DNA of 64,000 bases from Anastatus disparis (taxonomy: Eukaryota; Arthropoda; Insecta; Hymenoptera; Eupelmidae): NCBI GenBank assembly GCA_017163975.1, contig JAFFSR010000021.1, forward strand, positions 982,501 to 1,046,500, written 5' to 3'. The notes beneath the pieces were generated by a model. That model had not been told where the DNA came from and did no database searches. It worked only from the letters and a program-made list of their open reading frames with translations. Shown piece by piece: positions 21,110 to 32,378 of the stretch. Position numbers and translations under genes: made by a program. The first letter of the stretch is position 1; the number at the start of each line of letters is the position of its first letter.

Positions 21110-22801
21110 CGTCTATTAAGCATCTATCAAGCTTAATAAGACAAGAGCAAATCTGCAAACGGTCAGACGCTCAAGTTTTAAATTATTTATTCACAACCAA
21201 ATAATAAATACAATTTAGTATATATGCTTTCCTTTAAATAAATAGAATGAAAAGGTTGTGAGTAAATGATTTATTTAGATTCAAAAAAATAATAATGAAT
21301 ACAATATAAAAATAAAATTTCAAAATAAAATAAAAAAAAAAAATTATTTCCTCTTTTATCGTCTGTTAAGCATTTTTTTTTAGCTTAATAAGACGAGAGT
21401 AAATCTGCACACGGTCAGATGCTCAAATTTTAAACTATCTATTCATAACCGAGCAATTAATATAATTTAATATATATGCTTCTTTTTAAATAAATAAAAT
21501 AAAAGGGCTATGGATAGATGATTCATTTAAATTCAAAAAAATAATTAATGTCAAATGAAAATAAAAATTTATTTTATAATATGATTAGAGTACATCTGCA
21601 TACGGCCAGATACTCTAAATAGAACTGCTTATTTGCAACCTGTTAAATTACGTACATTTTTAATATCATTTTAATGAAATCAATTATTTATAAGAAGGTT
21701 GCGAATGAACAGTTCAAAAGATAAAAGAGAATAAGATAACGTTACTACAACGTCTATCTCTCTTCGAAAGCAAAATAGCTTTCGCTTAGCACACGTCGGC
21801 ATAAGCGCGCTTACACGTACGTGCGAGAGAAGGACGGACGTGTACGCGCCAAGTAGCTGAGAAAGAGGCATATGAGGGGATTCCCCTTTTACATATATAA
21901 AAGTACGCTACGGGTGACGTCACGCAGTGGCGAAGTGTACACTTTTTAAATTCAAATAGAGCGTTTACAAGCGCATAAAACAGATCTCAGTATCCACGCT
22001 CATGTGCCCCTCTCTCTGCTACGCAACAACTGTGCACGGCTAAGAACGCAAGAAACTAACTTGCGTGCCATGCAAAATGATATATAGGGGACATTCCTAT
22101 GCAAGAGATGATACTTTCTCTGGATAAAACTATAATTAAAATCACAAGATTAACAAAAAAAAAAAAAAGGAGTAAATCTGCATACGGTCAGATGCTCGAT
22201 TAAAATTAATTATTTACAACTCAACAACTTATACACTTTTTTTTTTTTGAACTTTTTTAACGATAAATAAAACAAAAGGAGTTGTAAATAAATAATTAAT
22301 TAAATTTAAAGTTAAAATTAAAGAGATCGAAATTCAAAATTCCTTTTTTTATCTATTAAACTCTTTAATACAACACTCAGAACTAGAGCTATTCGTTCAC
22401 AACTCATGAATCTATTCAGTTAATGTGGCATAAATATGTTTTTTTTTATTTTTATACAAAATAAAAAGAGTTGTGAATGATTAACTTATTAAAACTAAAC
22501 TAAAAACGAAAAAAAAATTATTTCTTTATGTCTATTGAGCTTCTGCAAGCTTAATAAGACGAGAGTGATCTGCACACGATCAGACACTCAGAATAAAAAT
22601 ATTCATTTGCAACATATAATTTTATATATCTTGCACATGCATGCTTTGAAAAAAAAATAAATTGAGAAAATTGCAAATGAATAGTTAGTTCAAAAATAAA
22701 CATTAAATTATATTTCAACAAAAAATTATTTTTTTTACGTCTTTGAAGCATTAAATAAGCTTAATAAGACAAGAGTGTATCTGCAATACGGACAGATACA
22801 C
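21110..22801 (+). repeat. Array of repeated, covarying stem-loops in the retrotransposon leader
   Basis: At least six copies of a unit of about 150-250 bp start near 21110, 21360, 21588 (lacking the first hairpin), 22170, 22529 and 22738, with a weak one near 22345. A full unit has three hairpins. The first pairs GTCTATTAAGC with GCTTAATAAGAC. The second holds TCTG..CAGA closing a CAYACGGT-like loop (cores 21145-21172, 21397-21424, 21588-21615, 22170-22197, 22563-22589, 22775-22801). The third is a long one, such as TTATTCACAACC with GGTTGTGAGTAA. Outer pairs of the second hairpin change together: GAGTA/TACTC, GAGTG/CACTC, GTGTA/TACAC, GAGC/GCTC. The third changes ACAACC/GGTTGT, ACAACTC/GAGTTGT and CATTTGCAA/TTGCAAATG. 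This is direct evidence of selection on, or inheritance of, RNA structure. Function (packaging, translation control or export) is unknown. A GC-rich segment (about 21760-22080) splits the array. Confidence 0.75.
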
Positions 22802-22853
22802 ATAATAATAAAAGACTTGTTAGACAGTAAAGTTCTTGTTCTTTCTCGTCAAA

Positions 22854-24656
22854 ATGCCACCAAAGAAAGCAAAGACGATCAAAGAGAAGCAAAAGGAGCT
22901 AGAAAAATCCTTTAGTGAAAGACTGCTAAATGAGAATAGTAAAAGTGAGTGGGAGGAATATGTACAAGAAAATCTTCAACAGATTCTGCAGTACATAGAA
23001 AATAATGAGACTAGAATCAAACTCATTGAGCAGCAAAAAGACGAAGAACAAGAAAAAGTCAAAGAACGCCAAGAGACAGAAAAAGAAATGTCTAAAAAAC
23101 AAATGGCTATCGAGAAGGAGTTGGCACTCTTGACAGAAAACTATAACCAGACCAGAACTGAATTTAAAGACTTAGAGCCTGTAATGCAAGCTAACATCAC
23201 AAACATTGAGGTTCTGAGAGAAAAAATGAACGGTTTTGAGAAAAACCAAGACGCAAAGAGAGCTCAACACCTAAAAGACGTGAAAACGCTGTTATCCAAT
23301 GTGACAGCATCACGCAGTGACATAGCCTCTGCAGGTAAATGTATTGAAGATATGACCAATACAATAAAAAGTGCCAACTCTGAAATCGAAGAAAGAACTG
23401 CCAATAAAATTCTAGAAAAAGTAAAAAATCAAATGACAACGTACGTCTCAGAGCAATTGGAAGCTGATGGAGAGATATATATACATCAAATCAAGCAGGC
23501 CAAGCAAAGAATTGCTGACCTGGAGAAAGACTTAGTAGAAAAAAATAGAGAAATAGAATTTCTACGAAGTCAAAATGACGAAATACAAAGAGCATGTCTC
23601 CAAAATAAATGCGACATCAACCAGATCGATATCGTATTAACAGATCATGCAAGAGAATTAAAAAACGTTGCATCCAATAGATACGATATCGAATCATTGG
23701 AAGATAAGGTCGAAAACTTGCAAAGAAGTACAAAAGGCTCAATCACAAACAGAGAAGTGAGATTCAGCCAAGACAGAAACTTGAGAAGTTCTACTCGGAA
23801 CAGATCATTATCTCCCGAGAAAAACACTGCTCACACAGAAAGCAGATGGAAAGAATCCAATACTAACATGAGCATGAACTCAAGAAAAACAAAGATCACC
23901 CCACCAAAGTTTAAAGCTGAAGAAACCGAATCTCCTATGAAATATCTTAGAGAGATATAAAAGATACATAGAGATTACGGAATCTGAAGGCAAAGAGATG
24001 CTGTACACCCTATCCAACTCATTGGAAGGTAACGCAGCAACTTGGTGGGACATCATTGAGGAAAATATCTACTCCTTCGAAGACTTTGAAAATAAATTCA
24101 AGGAGAGATTTATAAATGACGTCATGCAGGACGAGATAAAAGAAAAATAGAATCTGGAAGGTTCAGCCCAAATGGAAAACTTTCCAGAATCGAATATACA
24201 ACGAAATTAATAAGTAGAGCAAAGATGATTGGCACATACTCAGAAAAAGAGTTAATAAGAAAACTGGCCAACCATCACGATCTTGATATTAAATTCGCAG
24301 TAAGGGCGCAGAAAATCATAGAAATTAATGAATTTCTCGACTTACTGGCCATGAAGGATGCGGAGGGCCAAAAGTCACAAAAATGGCAACCTGAAGCAAA
24401 AACACAGCACCCAGAGGCAAGGGTGTATAATAAAAATGCCAACAATAATAATTATAAACAGACGAGTGATGGTTCCAGTACTAATAACAGAAGTAACAAT
24501 GAGCAAAAGAGTTACAACCCGGAAAACAGAAACCAAAACCGTAACAATTACTCCAAATGGCCAAAGGAAAATACCAAGACAATCTCTGTAGTACAAAGAG
24601 AGGAGATGTTAAAAATAGAAAGACAGTACCTGAAGCCATGGAGAACGAAATATTAG
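22854..24656 (+). pseudogene. gag: gag of the Gypsy retrotransposon, with two frame breaks
   Basis: ATG at 22854 (context CAAAATGCC) begins MPPKKAKTIKEKQKELEKSF. About 300 residues of charged coiled coil follow, then a basic, Ser-rich hinge. The capsid-type (Retrotrans_gag) core continues in a second frame from about 23947: GKEMLYTLSNSLEGNAATWW at about 23992-24051, then FENKFKERF. That frame stops at TAG 24148-24150. The remainder returns to the first frame from about 24147 (RAKMIGTYSEKELIRKLANH) and ends at TAG 24654-24656 after an N/Q-rich tail. There is no CCHC knuckle. The breaks (near 23944-23949 and in an A run at 24143-24147) are single-base-type and cancel each other. Given the young LTRs they may be sequencing errors or fresh mutations. 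Gag would form the intracellular particle. Confidence 0.8.
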
Positions 24657-27600
24657 TAATGGAACCACGAAATACCAACCAAAATCAGGAAAACTAGACG
24701 AAGTTGCATCATGCATCTTGGATGCAAAGAATGAAAGATGTCAGCATGATGCAACTGAACAAACAACATGTTCACTGAGAGAATTTCTCACAAGTGAAGA
24801 GACTTCTAGCTCACAAAATCAAAAAAAAATAGTAGAATGTCCAGAAATAGATGTAAAATTAAGCAATGTAAGAGTAAAAGCTCTAGTAGATACAGGTAGT
24901 CAAGTCACCTGCATCTCTGAGACATTCTACAATCAAAATGCAGAAAATTTTAAAAACTGCCCTATGCTCCCAGTAATTGGAAAAATAATAAGAGGAGCAG
25001 TCGGTGAGAAATCGACAAGATTAAAAAAGCAACTTATGATAGAAGTTAGCATAGAAAACATAAAGAAAAACCTCATATTTGTGGTAATTCCTAGACTAAT
25101 AAGAGACTGCATACTAGGCATAGATGCACAGAAAGAATTTGGTTTTATTATTGATGTGCAAAATGAAAAAATATCATTTAATGAGAATAATAAGATAATT
25201 TGCCTTAATTATAGCAATTGGACGATCGACGAAAATGAAGCTTTGCATCATAAGATTGAGACAATCTATGAAGAAGAAGATCAAGAACAAGATCAATCAA
25301 TAAATAAGGAATACATGATTTTAAAGTCAGAAGACAATAATCATAATCCTAAAATTAAAATAATAAATATATCAGAAGGAAATGAAAATCCTAATGAAAT
25401 AAATTTGAATGAAATAAAAGAAAGTCTCGAAAAGTGCAAAGCACAGAGAAAAAATATAAAAATTCTAGAAAAATTGATCTTAAAATACAAGGAAATATTT
25501 TCGTCGAAGCCAGGGCAAATAAAAGGGTTCGAATATGAACTAAAGGTCAAAAACACGGAACCTTTCTTTATAAAACCTTATCCAATCCCCTTAAATAATA
25601 GGGAAAGGGTAAGAGAAGAAATAAATAAAATGCTAAAGCAGCAAATAATAAGAAAATCAAGTAGCACATATATAAGTCCAATCGTTGCAGTAATAAAGAA
25701 GAATGGAAGTATAAGACTATGCCTAGATGCAAGAAAATTAAATGAGAAACTAGAAATGGACCATGAGTCTCCGAAGAAAATTGAGGAATTACTGCAGGAG
25801 TGCACAGAAACGAAAGTAATATCTAGCCTAGATTTGACCAGCAGTTTCTGGCAAATACCTTTAAAAGAAGAATGTAAAAAATATACAGCCTTTATGCACG
25901 AAGGAAAAATATACGAATTTAACGTATGTCCTTTCGGTACTAAAGTAAGTACTGCAGCTCTGATAAAAGGGCTAGACTTTGCATTACAAGGCATGAACAA
26001 AAATCTGTTGAATTTCGTAGATGATCTTCTTTGTATAACAAATACAGAAGAGGAACATCTCGAAAATCTAGAAGAGTTATTTAAAAAATTGCAACGAAGC
26101 AAAATAACTCTCAACTTCAGAAAATGTCAATTTTTCAAAGAAGAGACAGAATTCTTAGGTTTTATCATATCAAAAGAGGGCATAAGACCCCAACCAAAGA
26201 AGGTAGATATGATAAAAACCTTCCCAAGGCCTAAAAACGTTCGTCAATTAAAAGGTTTCCTTGGACTTGTTAATTTTTATTCAAAATTCGCAAGAAATTT
26301 TTCAGATGCTACCTTACCACTACTAAGACTCTTAAAGAATAAAACAAAATGGGAGTGGGGGAGCAAAGAACAGCAAGCATTTGAAAATGTAAAAAACTTG
26401 TTCATGACAAACATAATATTGTCTTATCCTGATCCTTCTAAACCTTATATTTTAAGGACGGATGCAAGCGACTTAGCCATTGGAGCGGTCTTATCCCAGC
26501 TAAATGATAATGGCGAAGAAATGGTAATTACCTTCGTAAGTCGTACACTAAGGATAAATGAAATTTCATTCTTTACGACTGAAAAGGAATTACTTGCAAT
26601 AGTGTGGGGTCTGTTAAAATTAGAAACGTACATAAGAAACGCAAAAATCTATGTGAAAACAGACCATCAAGCACTCGAATTTTTATTTAAAAGTCGTTTT
26701 ACTAGCCAGAGAATCACTAGGTGGATCCTAGCAATACAGGATTTAGACATAAAGGTAGAATATGTCAAAGGAAAAGAGAATATCGTTCCTGACCTGCTAA
26801 CAAGACACCCTAATTTCTATGAGCACTCTAGAATACAGCCCTCAGAGTTGATCATAGCAGCTTTGAAATTGCAGGGTCTTAGCAGAGATTTAATTAAAAA
26901 TTTAAAAAACATAAAAAGTCTACAGGAAAAAGATGAAAAAATAATTAAATTAAAACAAAATTTAAACCAAGTCAATACTGGCTCTACATATAGATTAATT
27001 AATGAAATAATCTATAAGAGAAACCAGCATAACAATTATAAGATTATGCTACCAACCTCAATCATAAATGACTTTATAATTGAGATCCATAAAATTTACG
27101 GGCATATAGGTCCCAAAAAATTACAAAAAATGCTAGAAGAAGACTTCTATATAAAAAACATAAGGCACGCAACTCACAAGTTAATATCAACATGTGATTC
27201 GTGTCAACGTAACAAAATAAATAATAAAAGGAGTCTAGCTCCCATGGAAAATATAGTACCAGAGAAACCAGGTGAACTTTTATCCATGGATTTCTTTGGT
27301 CCACTCCCATCTTCAGTAGCTGGTATGAAGCACATACTAGTTACCATTGATGCTTTTAGTAAATGGGTAATCTTATACCCAGTACGAAAAGCTAATGCAA
27401 AAATAGTCATAAAAAAGTATTTGATGACTACATTCCTAAATATGGAAAACCTGAAAAAATTCTTTGTGATCATGGACCACAGTTCATTGCAAAGAACTAC
27501 CTAGAAAGACTAGAAAAAGAAAAAATACAGGCTGTCTTCTCTTCAATAAGACATCCTCAAAGCAACATAGTTGAACGGGTGAACAGAGAACTAGGTAGTT

Positions 27601-28094
27601 TCTTTAGGACCTTCACAAATGAAAATCACTCTGGCTGGCTAAAGTATGTCCCATTGATACAAGAAATTATAAATGAGACATATCACAGTACAACGGAGTT
27701 TACTCCAAAAGAACTCCACTTAAATAAAAAGCCAGAGAGAAAATGGAAGAAATATATAACAAATGAAGCTAATCAGCTAGATTTTCCATATGAAGAAAAA
27801 ATCTTTTTAGCTAAGGAAAAAATAAAAAGAAAAGGAAAAATAAGAGCTGATAAATTCAATGAAAAACATAAAAACCAATTTCTTAATTTTCAAGTAAACG
27901 ACGAAGTTCTGTTGAAAACAAACAGACTATCAAACTTAGAAAATAAGAAAATATCGAAATTCTTTTCTCTGTATGAAGGTCCCTATATAATTAAGAAAAG
28001 AGTAGGTGAAACCTCTTATATACTATATGATAGTATAAATCAAACAGAGAAAGGACAATTTCATGTACAAGATTTGAAATTGTACATGAAATAA
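24635..28094 (+). pseudogene. pol: pol: protease, reverse transcriptase, RNase H, integrase; one frame break
   Basis: The frame opens at about 24635, overlaps the end of gag by some 20 bases, and lacks its own early ATG, so expression by frameshifting is likely. The protease active site is LVDTGSQVTCIS (about 24883-24918). RT contains IRLCLDARKLN, LDLTSSFWQIPL and FVDD at 26014-26025. RNase H begins at LRTDASDLAIGAVLS (about 26452-26496), and the integrase follows. The integrase zinc-binding His/Cys pairs include His at 27088 and Cys at 27193 and 27202. The first catalytic Asp lies in SMDFFGPL at 27289. The frame breaks in an A run at about 27410-27415; the second Asp region (CDHGPQF) and Glu region (SNIVERVNRE) continue in the other frame to TAA 28092-28094. 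No chromodomain is seen. The break would inactivate integrase, yet every other domain is open. Confidence 0.88.
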
Positions 28095-28310
28095 AGATAA
28101 AATTCGTGGAAATGTAAACAAGAGCATCTCACGGATTAACACACACGTAGATTAAGCTCTTGTATTACACTAAAACCAATCAAATAAAATAAAATAAACT
28201 AAAATTTGGAATTTATGATAGACGATCAGTGTCGATCGAACCTTGACCGTGTCAAGTGTGAATCTCGATATAATAAGAATTTATCTGGTTATTGTAAAAA
28301 TTAAGGAAAA

Positions 28311-28928
28311 ATGGCTGACGACGCTATTGAGTTGTATTTTGAGGAGGAACTTTGTGAAATAGAAGTGTGGCAAGGATATAAAGTCCTTAGACCCACAAAA
28401 AACAAAGATTTATTTACGGGCGTAGGAGTAGATGTGGTGCCAGGAGTTAAAACAGATACTTACTTCCTTGGAAAAACCACATCCTGGACTTCAGCATCGG
28501 GCGAGTCAAAAAGTGAAGAAGAAAAAATCTTGCATGCCGCAGACTCGTATAAAAAGAAAAATGTTAATAAAAAAAAAAAACCTAGGATAGGAAGAGCGTG
28601 CGATACCGATTACGATCGTAAAATGGGCTTCAATCCATGTCAGCCACCACCGTGTGTACCTACGACAACCATCGAGGTACAAACGAATTTGACAGGGGAG
28701 GAGTATGAAGAAAAAGAAAAAGCAAAGGCGTACGCAAAAGAAGAATTTAGAAAGTTTGTAAAATTATGTGAGAAAAAGAATGAAGAAATGAGAAGTTTAA
28801 AAAGAAAGAGAGAAGAAGAAGAAAATGAGAAATACTACAGGTATTATGAGGACTACCTCAACTTCTCTCGGAAACAATTCCTGCTGGACTGGAAAGACCA
28901 CCAGGTAATAAAAATTATAAATAATTAA
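28311..28928 (+). CDS. Extra ORF after pol, unrecognised charged protein
   Basis: ATG at 28311 (context GAAAAATGGC) gives 205 residues. The start is acidic (MADDAIELYFEEELCEIEVW), followed by YKVLRPTKNKDLFTGVGVDV. The middle is basic (KKKNVNKKKKPRIGRACDTD) and precedes NPCQPPPCVP. The C-terminal third is a long charged helix rich in E/K/R (EEYEEKEKAKAYAKEEFRKF). It sits 216 bp after pol, where env lies in errantiviruses. It has no signal peptide, no membrane anchor and few cysteines, so it is not an envelope. It is intact while gag and pol are broken. I recognise no family. It might be a nucleic-acid-binding or regulatory accessory protein; that is a guess. Expression would probably need a spliced or subgenomic RNA. 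Confidence 0.6.
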   Translation: MADDAIELYFEEELCEIEVWQGYKVLRPTKNKDLFTGVGVDVVPGVKTDTYFLGKTTSWTSASGESKSEEEKILHAADSYKKKNVNKKKKPRIGRACDTDYDRKMGFNPCQPPPCVPTTTIEVQTNLTGEEYEEKEKAKAYAKEEFRKFVKLCEKKNEEMRSLKRKREEEENEKYYRYYEDYLNFSRKQFLLDWKDHQVIKIINN

Positions 28929-29206
28929 AACAAAAGTAAAAAAAAAAAAAAACTTTTAAATAAATACAAAAAAAAAAAAAAAAACATATATCAAATAAAA
29001 CCTTAATTTAAAACATATATTTAATTCTATATAAATAAGATAAAATTAAAAACAAATATACATATATATAAAAGAATGAAAAATTATTAAAATTGAAAAA
29101 AGCTTTAAAGCCGAACTAGTAATACAAACATACACGTGACACACATCATCAATACAAAGACATTACATATCTATACATACATGTCAAAAATGGGAAAAAA
29201 GAAATT

Positions 29207-29250
29207 TTCTGAAAATGTAAGCTTTTCAGAAAATCTCTTTTGGGGAGCTA
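29207..29250 (+). promoter_or_regulatory. Hairpin and polypurine tract before the 3' LTR
   Basis: AAATTTTCTGAAAA pairs with TTTTCAGAAAATCT around a short loop. TTTTGGGGAGC follows directly before the TG of the 3' LTR and is the likely plus-strand primer. The hairpin next to it is unusual but could be chance in A+T-rich sequence. Confidence 0.55.
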
Positions 29251-30007
29251 TGAAGCATACCAGCCCGCATCCTTTTACAGTTGTTATAAAGTAGATAAAA
29301 CATTAAAAATTGCAACATAATGATTTATTATAATTATATTTTTTTTATTATTATAAATTAAATTAAACTTGATTAGAAACTATAAGTATAACTTAACAGT
29401 AAATGGATGCGAGAGCTTTGCAGCGCACTCATCACCTATACAGATACACTCATCACACATATAGAATAAAAGTATATGAAACATAGTAATGAGGAAAGGG
29501 GTCTCCCTCTCTCCACAGGACCAGCTAGAAGTCCAAGCAATCGAAGAGAGAGAGGAGGAGGAAAGAAGAAAGAAATGGGAGAAGAAGATTAATAAAGGCA
29601 ATAAGCCACAAATATGTAATAAGCGCGCGCCGCCGACTGAAGGTGGGGACGCATTAACTGAGAGAGCCGTCAGCGTGCAATAGTCAGTTTGATCAGTGTC
29701 GTCTCAGGGCTCTTAAGAGCCAGACCTGCCGCTTACGTCTCTCTTGATTAAAGCATTTAACCACCAAAGCGTGAGCGCAGCAATCCATGTATTAGTCATT
29801 ACAGTAGACTTATTTCATTACTGTGATGACTGTTACTTGGATCTAATTGATGAATGATTTTATTTACAGAATATAGTTTATTTATTGAAACTAAATATAA
29901 TTCTTTTTTTATTCACGGTACTTTCCCTTCCTGTAGCAAGTGGGATTCTGCCTTAAAAAGAAAATTAAATTAAAGTCACTCTTGAGAGAAGGCAACGGAC
30001 TTTTACA
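29251..30007 (+). repeat. 3' LTR
   Basis: Same length as the 5' LTR (757 bp), with two substitutions seen by eye (29650 and 29865). It ends TTTTACA, followed by the AGGA duplication at 30008-30011. Confidence 0.93.
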
Positions 30008-30011
30008 AGGA

Positions 30012-30828
30012 AGTTTTTGAAAAATAAAATTAACAATCTGAAGGAATCTCTTTTGTCTCCACAAGCTATGAATTAACGAATGAAATTATAGATCATTATA
30101 AAGGTCTAAATATTGACGCTTTTCTAAACAGAAGGAAAAATTTAAAAATAAATTTAATTATATTTTGAAATCATATAATTATGAGTATTATAGTCTAAAA
30201 GATAAAATAACTGACGGTTTGAATAATAATAATAATAATTAAGGCATTATTAATTTAACAACAATAACATTGCCGAAACCTGTTGAATATACTCTAAGCT
30301 TAGGTTATAAGTTTAATTTCACTTCCAATTTAAATTACAAAGATTATTTTAATGTCAGTAAGGAAATTGAGTTTATAGTTCCTAAAGATGATATAAATAT
30401 CAACAATAGTATTGGCAATAATAATTAAAAAATGCAAAACAAACTTTTGACGACTTTTACAAATTTTATATAACATAAGAGTGATGTAAGTTTATATTTA
30501 ATATAGATAAATCATTACATAATACTATTATGGAGACAAAAAACTTCCTTTCTGAGAATAGAAATTTATTTGTAACGAAAGAAGATAAGGGGAATGCAAC
30601 CATTGTTATTAAACGTTTAAAGTATATTTGTAAAGTCGAAAGTGCTCTAAGTCACAGTAATTATTATGTTCAGTTACCTAAAAATCCATTAAGTAAAATA
30701 ATAAAAAATACAGAAGTCTTATGGGAAAAGTTAGATGGACGTGATTTGTTTAATTGTGATGTTTTCAATATAATCAGAAAAGATCAAATTAAAAAAATGC
30801 AATTAGCGAAGGACTATGGGCTGATTAA
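30012..30828 (+). pseudogene. Penelope-like element, region before and start of reverse transcriptase
   Basis: The interrupted element resumes with KNKINNLKESLLSPQ-like sequence. Around 30250-30420 it reads LPKPVEYTLSLGYKF in broken frames. An open frame at 30530-30828 carries VTKEDKGNATIVIKR, which matches the conserved (I)xxADKGNxxVVxxR motif of Penelope-type RTs. The first TTAA MITE interrupts it at 30829. Several stops precede the open part, so the copy is dead. Confidence 0.75.
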
Positions 30829-31114
30829 GAGGAGGCCGTATCATTCTGTCCTTGTCTAATCTCAATTTTCTTTATTATTAATAAATTAAATATTTTCATA
30901 GAAAAGTAAGACAACCGCCCAATAGAGCAAAAGACAAGCAAACGATTCTTTTTTATGAAAAAATAATCAAAATTTCATATTTCTTCATAAAAAAGAATCG
31001 TTTGCTTGTCTTTTGCTCTATTGGGCGGTTGTCTTACTTTTCTATGAAAATATTTAATTCATTAATAATAAAGAAAATTTAGATTAGACAAGGACAGAAT
31101 GATACGGCCGCCTC
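30829..31114. mobile_element. TTAA MITE, family P1, copy 1
   Basis: Ends GAGGAGGCCGTATCATTCTG and mirror CAGAATGATACGGCCGCCTC, with TTAA at 30825-30828 and 31115-31118. The arms are almost perfectly complementary. A second copy is at 56576-56896. It inserted in the Penelope RT. Confidence 0.9.
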
Positions 31115-32378
31115 TTAAAGTCCATGAAGAGAATTTGCAAGTACGTATTATAGTGTCTGCAATCAATAACCCTACCTTCGAGCATACATACATGGAGGCA
31201 GCATGTTATATGGAAAAGTGGTGGCTTTTTTAAAGATTGTGTGAGAGAGAGAGAAAGAAAATAACTACTTACATACTGTCTCTCTCGTGCAGCGCTTACG
31301 AGAGCGTTGCGCAAGAGAGATAGAATGTAAGTTATTATTTTCTTTCTCTCTACGTAAAGTTGCCATCACTTTTTAACAGGGCATGCTTCCTCCAAAGTAT
31401 ATATGCTCTAAGAGCTCTACCTATACGTTCGATAAATCTATTGCCCTTTCATTTCGTAAATACGTACCAAGATCACAATATTCTGTTCTTAATAGCCTTG
31501 AATTAAAAAAGGCAATTAAATGTATTGATACATGGGATCCCAATAATTTTTTATCATTAGAAGTAGTTTTTTTATTTACTAATATTAGTTTAGATATGAT
31601 AGCCGCAGCCATTGATGAAAAGTGGAAATATCTGAAAAATATAATTAAACTGTCTAAAAATGAATAATCATTTTAATCATATTAATTTATTATATAAAAA
31701 TTTGATAATTTTTATATGATTCTTCCTACTTCAGATTTAATAATAAATTTTATATACAAATTTTAGGTGCCCCATGGGATTTCGTACTAGCCCATGGTTG
31801 GCAGAGTTTAGTCTGGAAATTTTGGAAAAAAATTGTTTGAAAAAACTCAAAAATTCTGTATTTTTTTCTGGTAGATATGTCGATGATTGCTTTTTAATTG
31901 CTGACAGGAAAAAAATTAATTTTATATTAAATGAATTTGATAAACAGGATAGATTTTTTAAATTTACAATAGAGAATGAAGTTGGGAGAATTAATTTTTT
32001 GGATTTTAGTACCAATAAACGTAATCACAATAAACCGGTAATAAATTGGTATAAAAAACTGACTTCTACTAATGTATGCGTAAACTATTTCTTGCATCAC
32101 AAAAATTTGCAATTATTTATAATCTAATTGATAAATGCCTTTTATCATCTGACAATGAATTTCATGACGCTAATTTACAGTATATTTATAACATTATAAC
32201 TAACAATGATTACCCGTTAAGTTTTATTACTAAGTACACTAAAAAAAGAATAAATAAAATATACAAGGCTATTAATAGTAATAATTTGACAAGAAAAACT
32301 AACAAAAAGATAGTTGTTTTTCCGTTTATAAAGGATTTACAAACCCATTTTACTAAAATAATGAAAGAATTCGACTAC
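31115..32378 (+). pseudogene. Penelope-like reverse transcriptase core, interrupted
   Basis: Directly after the P1 MITE the frame reads LKVHEENLQVRIIVSAINNP, the Penelope-type PKxH..RPIxS.xN.P block. A small TIR insertion (31191-31394) follows. The frame then gives YVPRSQYSVLNSLELKKAIK and LEVVFLFTNISLD (motif A region). After a frame break near 31770, GAPMG-like sequence and GRYVDDCFLIAD carry the catalytic YVDD at about 31876-31887. The thumb-like INFLDFSTNKRN and VINWYKKLTSTNV follow. Reverse transcriptase of this class primes at nicks made by the linked GIY-YIG nuclease. Stops and shifts show it is inactive. Confidence 0.85.
31191..31394. mobile_element. Short TIR insertion with GGAGGCAGCATG ends
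   Basis: GGAGGCAGCATG near 31193 is inverted as CATGCTTCCTCC near 31383-31394. The subterminal sequence is partly mirrored (AAAAGTGGTGGC versus GCCATCACTTTT). The centre holds a second palindrome rich in GAGAGAGA/TCTCTCTC. It separates two blocks of the Penelope RT. The target duplication is unclear. Confidence 0.6.

Larger units (their letters stand above)
19069..30007 (+). mobile_element. Gypsy-type LTR retrotransposon, nearly complete, 10.9 kb
   Basis: Two 757-bp LTRs (19069-19825 and 29251-30007) begin TG and end CA. By eye they differ only at 19468/29650 (T versus C) and 19683/29865 (C versus T). The 4-bp target duplication AGGA flanks the element (19065-19068 and 30008-30011). Interior order: primer-binding site, ORF1, stem-loop array, gag, pol (protease, RT, RNase H, integrase), an extra ORF, polypurine tract. 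The pol order is Ty3/Gypsy. The 4-bp TSD, probable tRNA-Arg primer, long leader and absence of a Gag zinc knuckle are compatible with a 412/mdg1-like lineage, which I infer rather than show. LTR similarity implies recent insertion into a Penelope-like element. Confidence 0.92.

Noticed and set aside
22836..22853. An earlier start for gag at a TTG codon
   Set aside because: TTG initiation is not expected in a eukaryote; ATG at 22854 has a good context.
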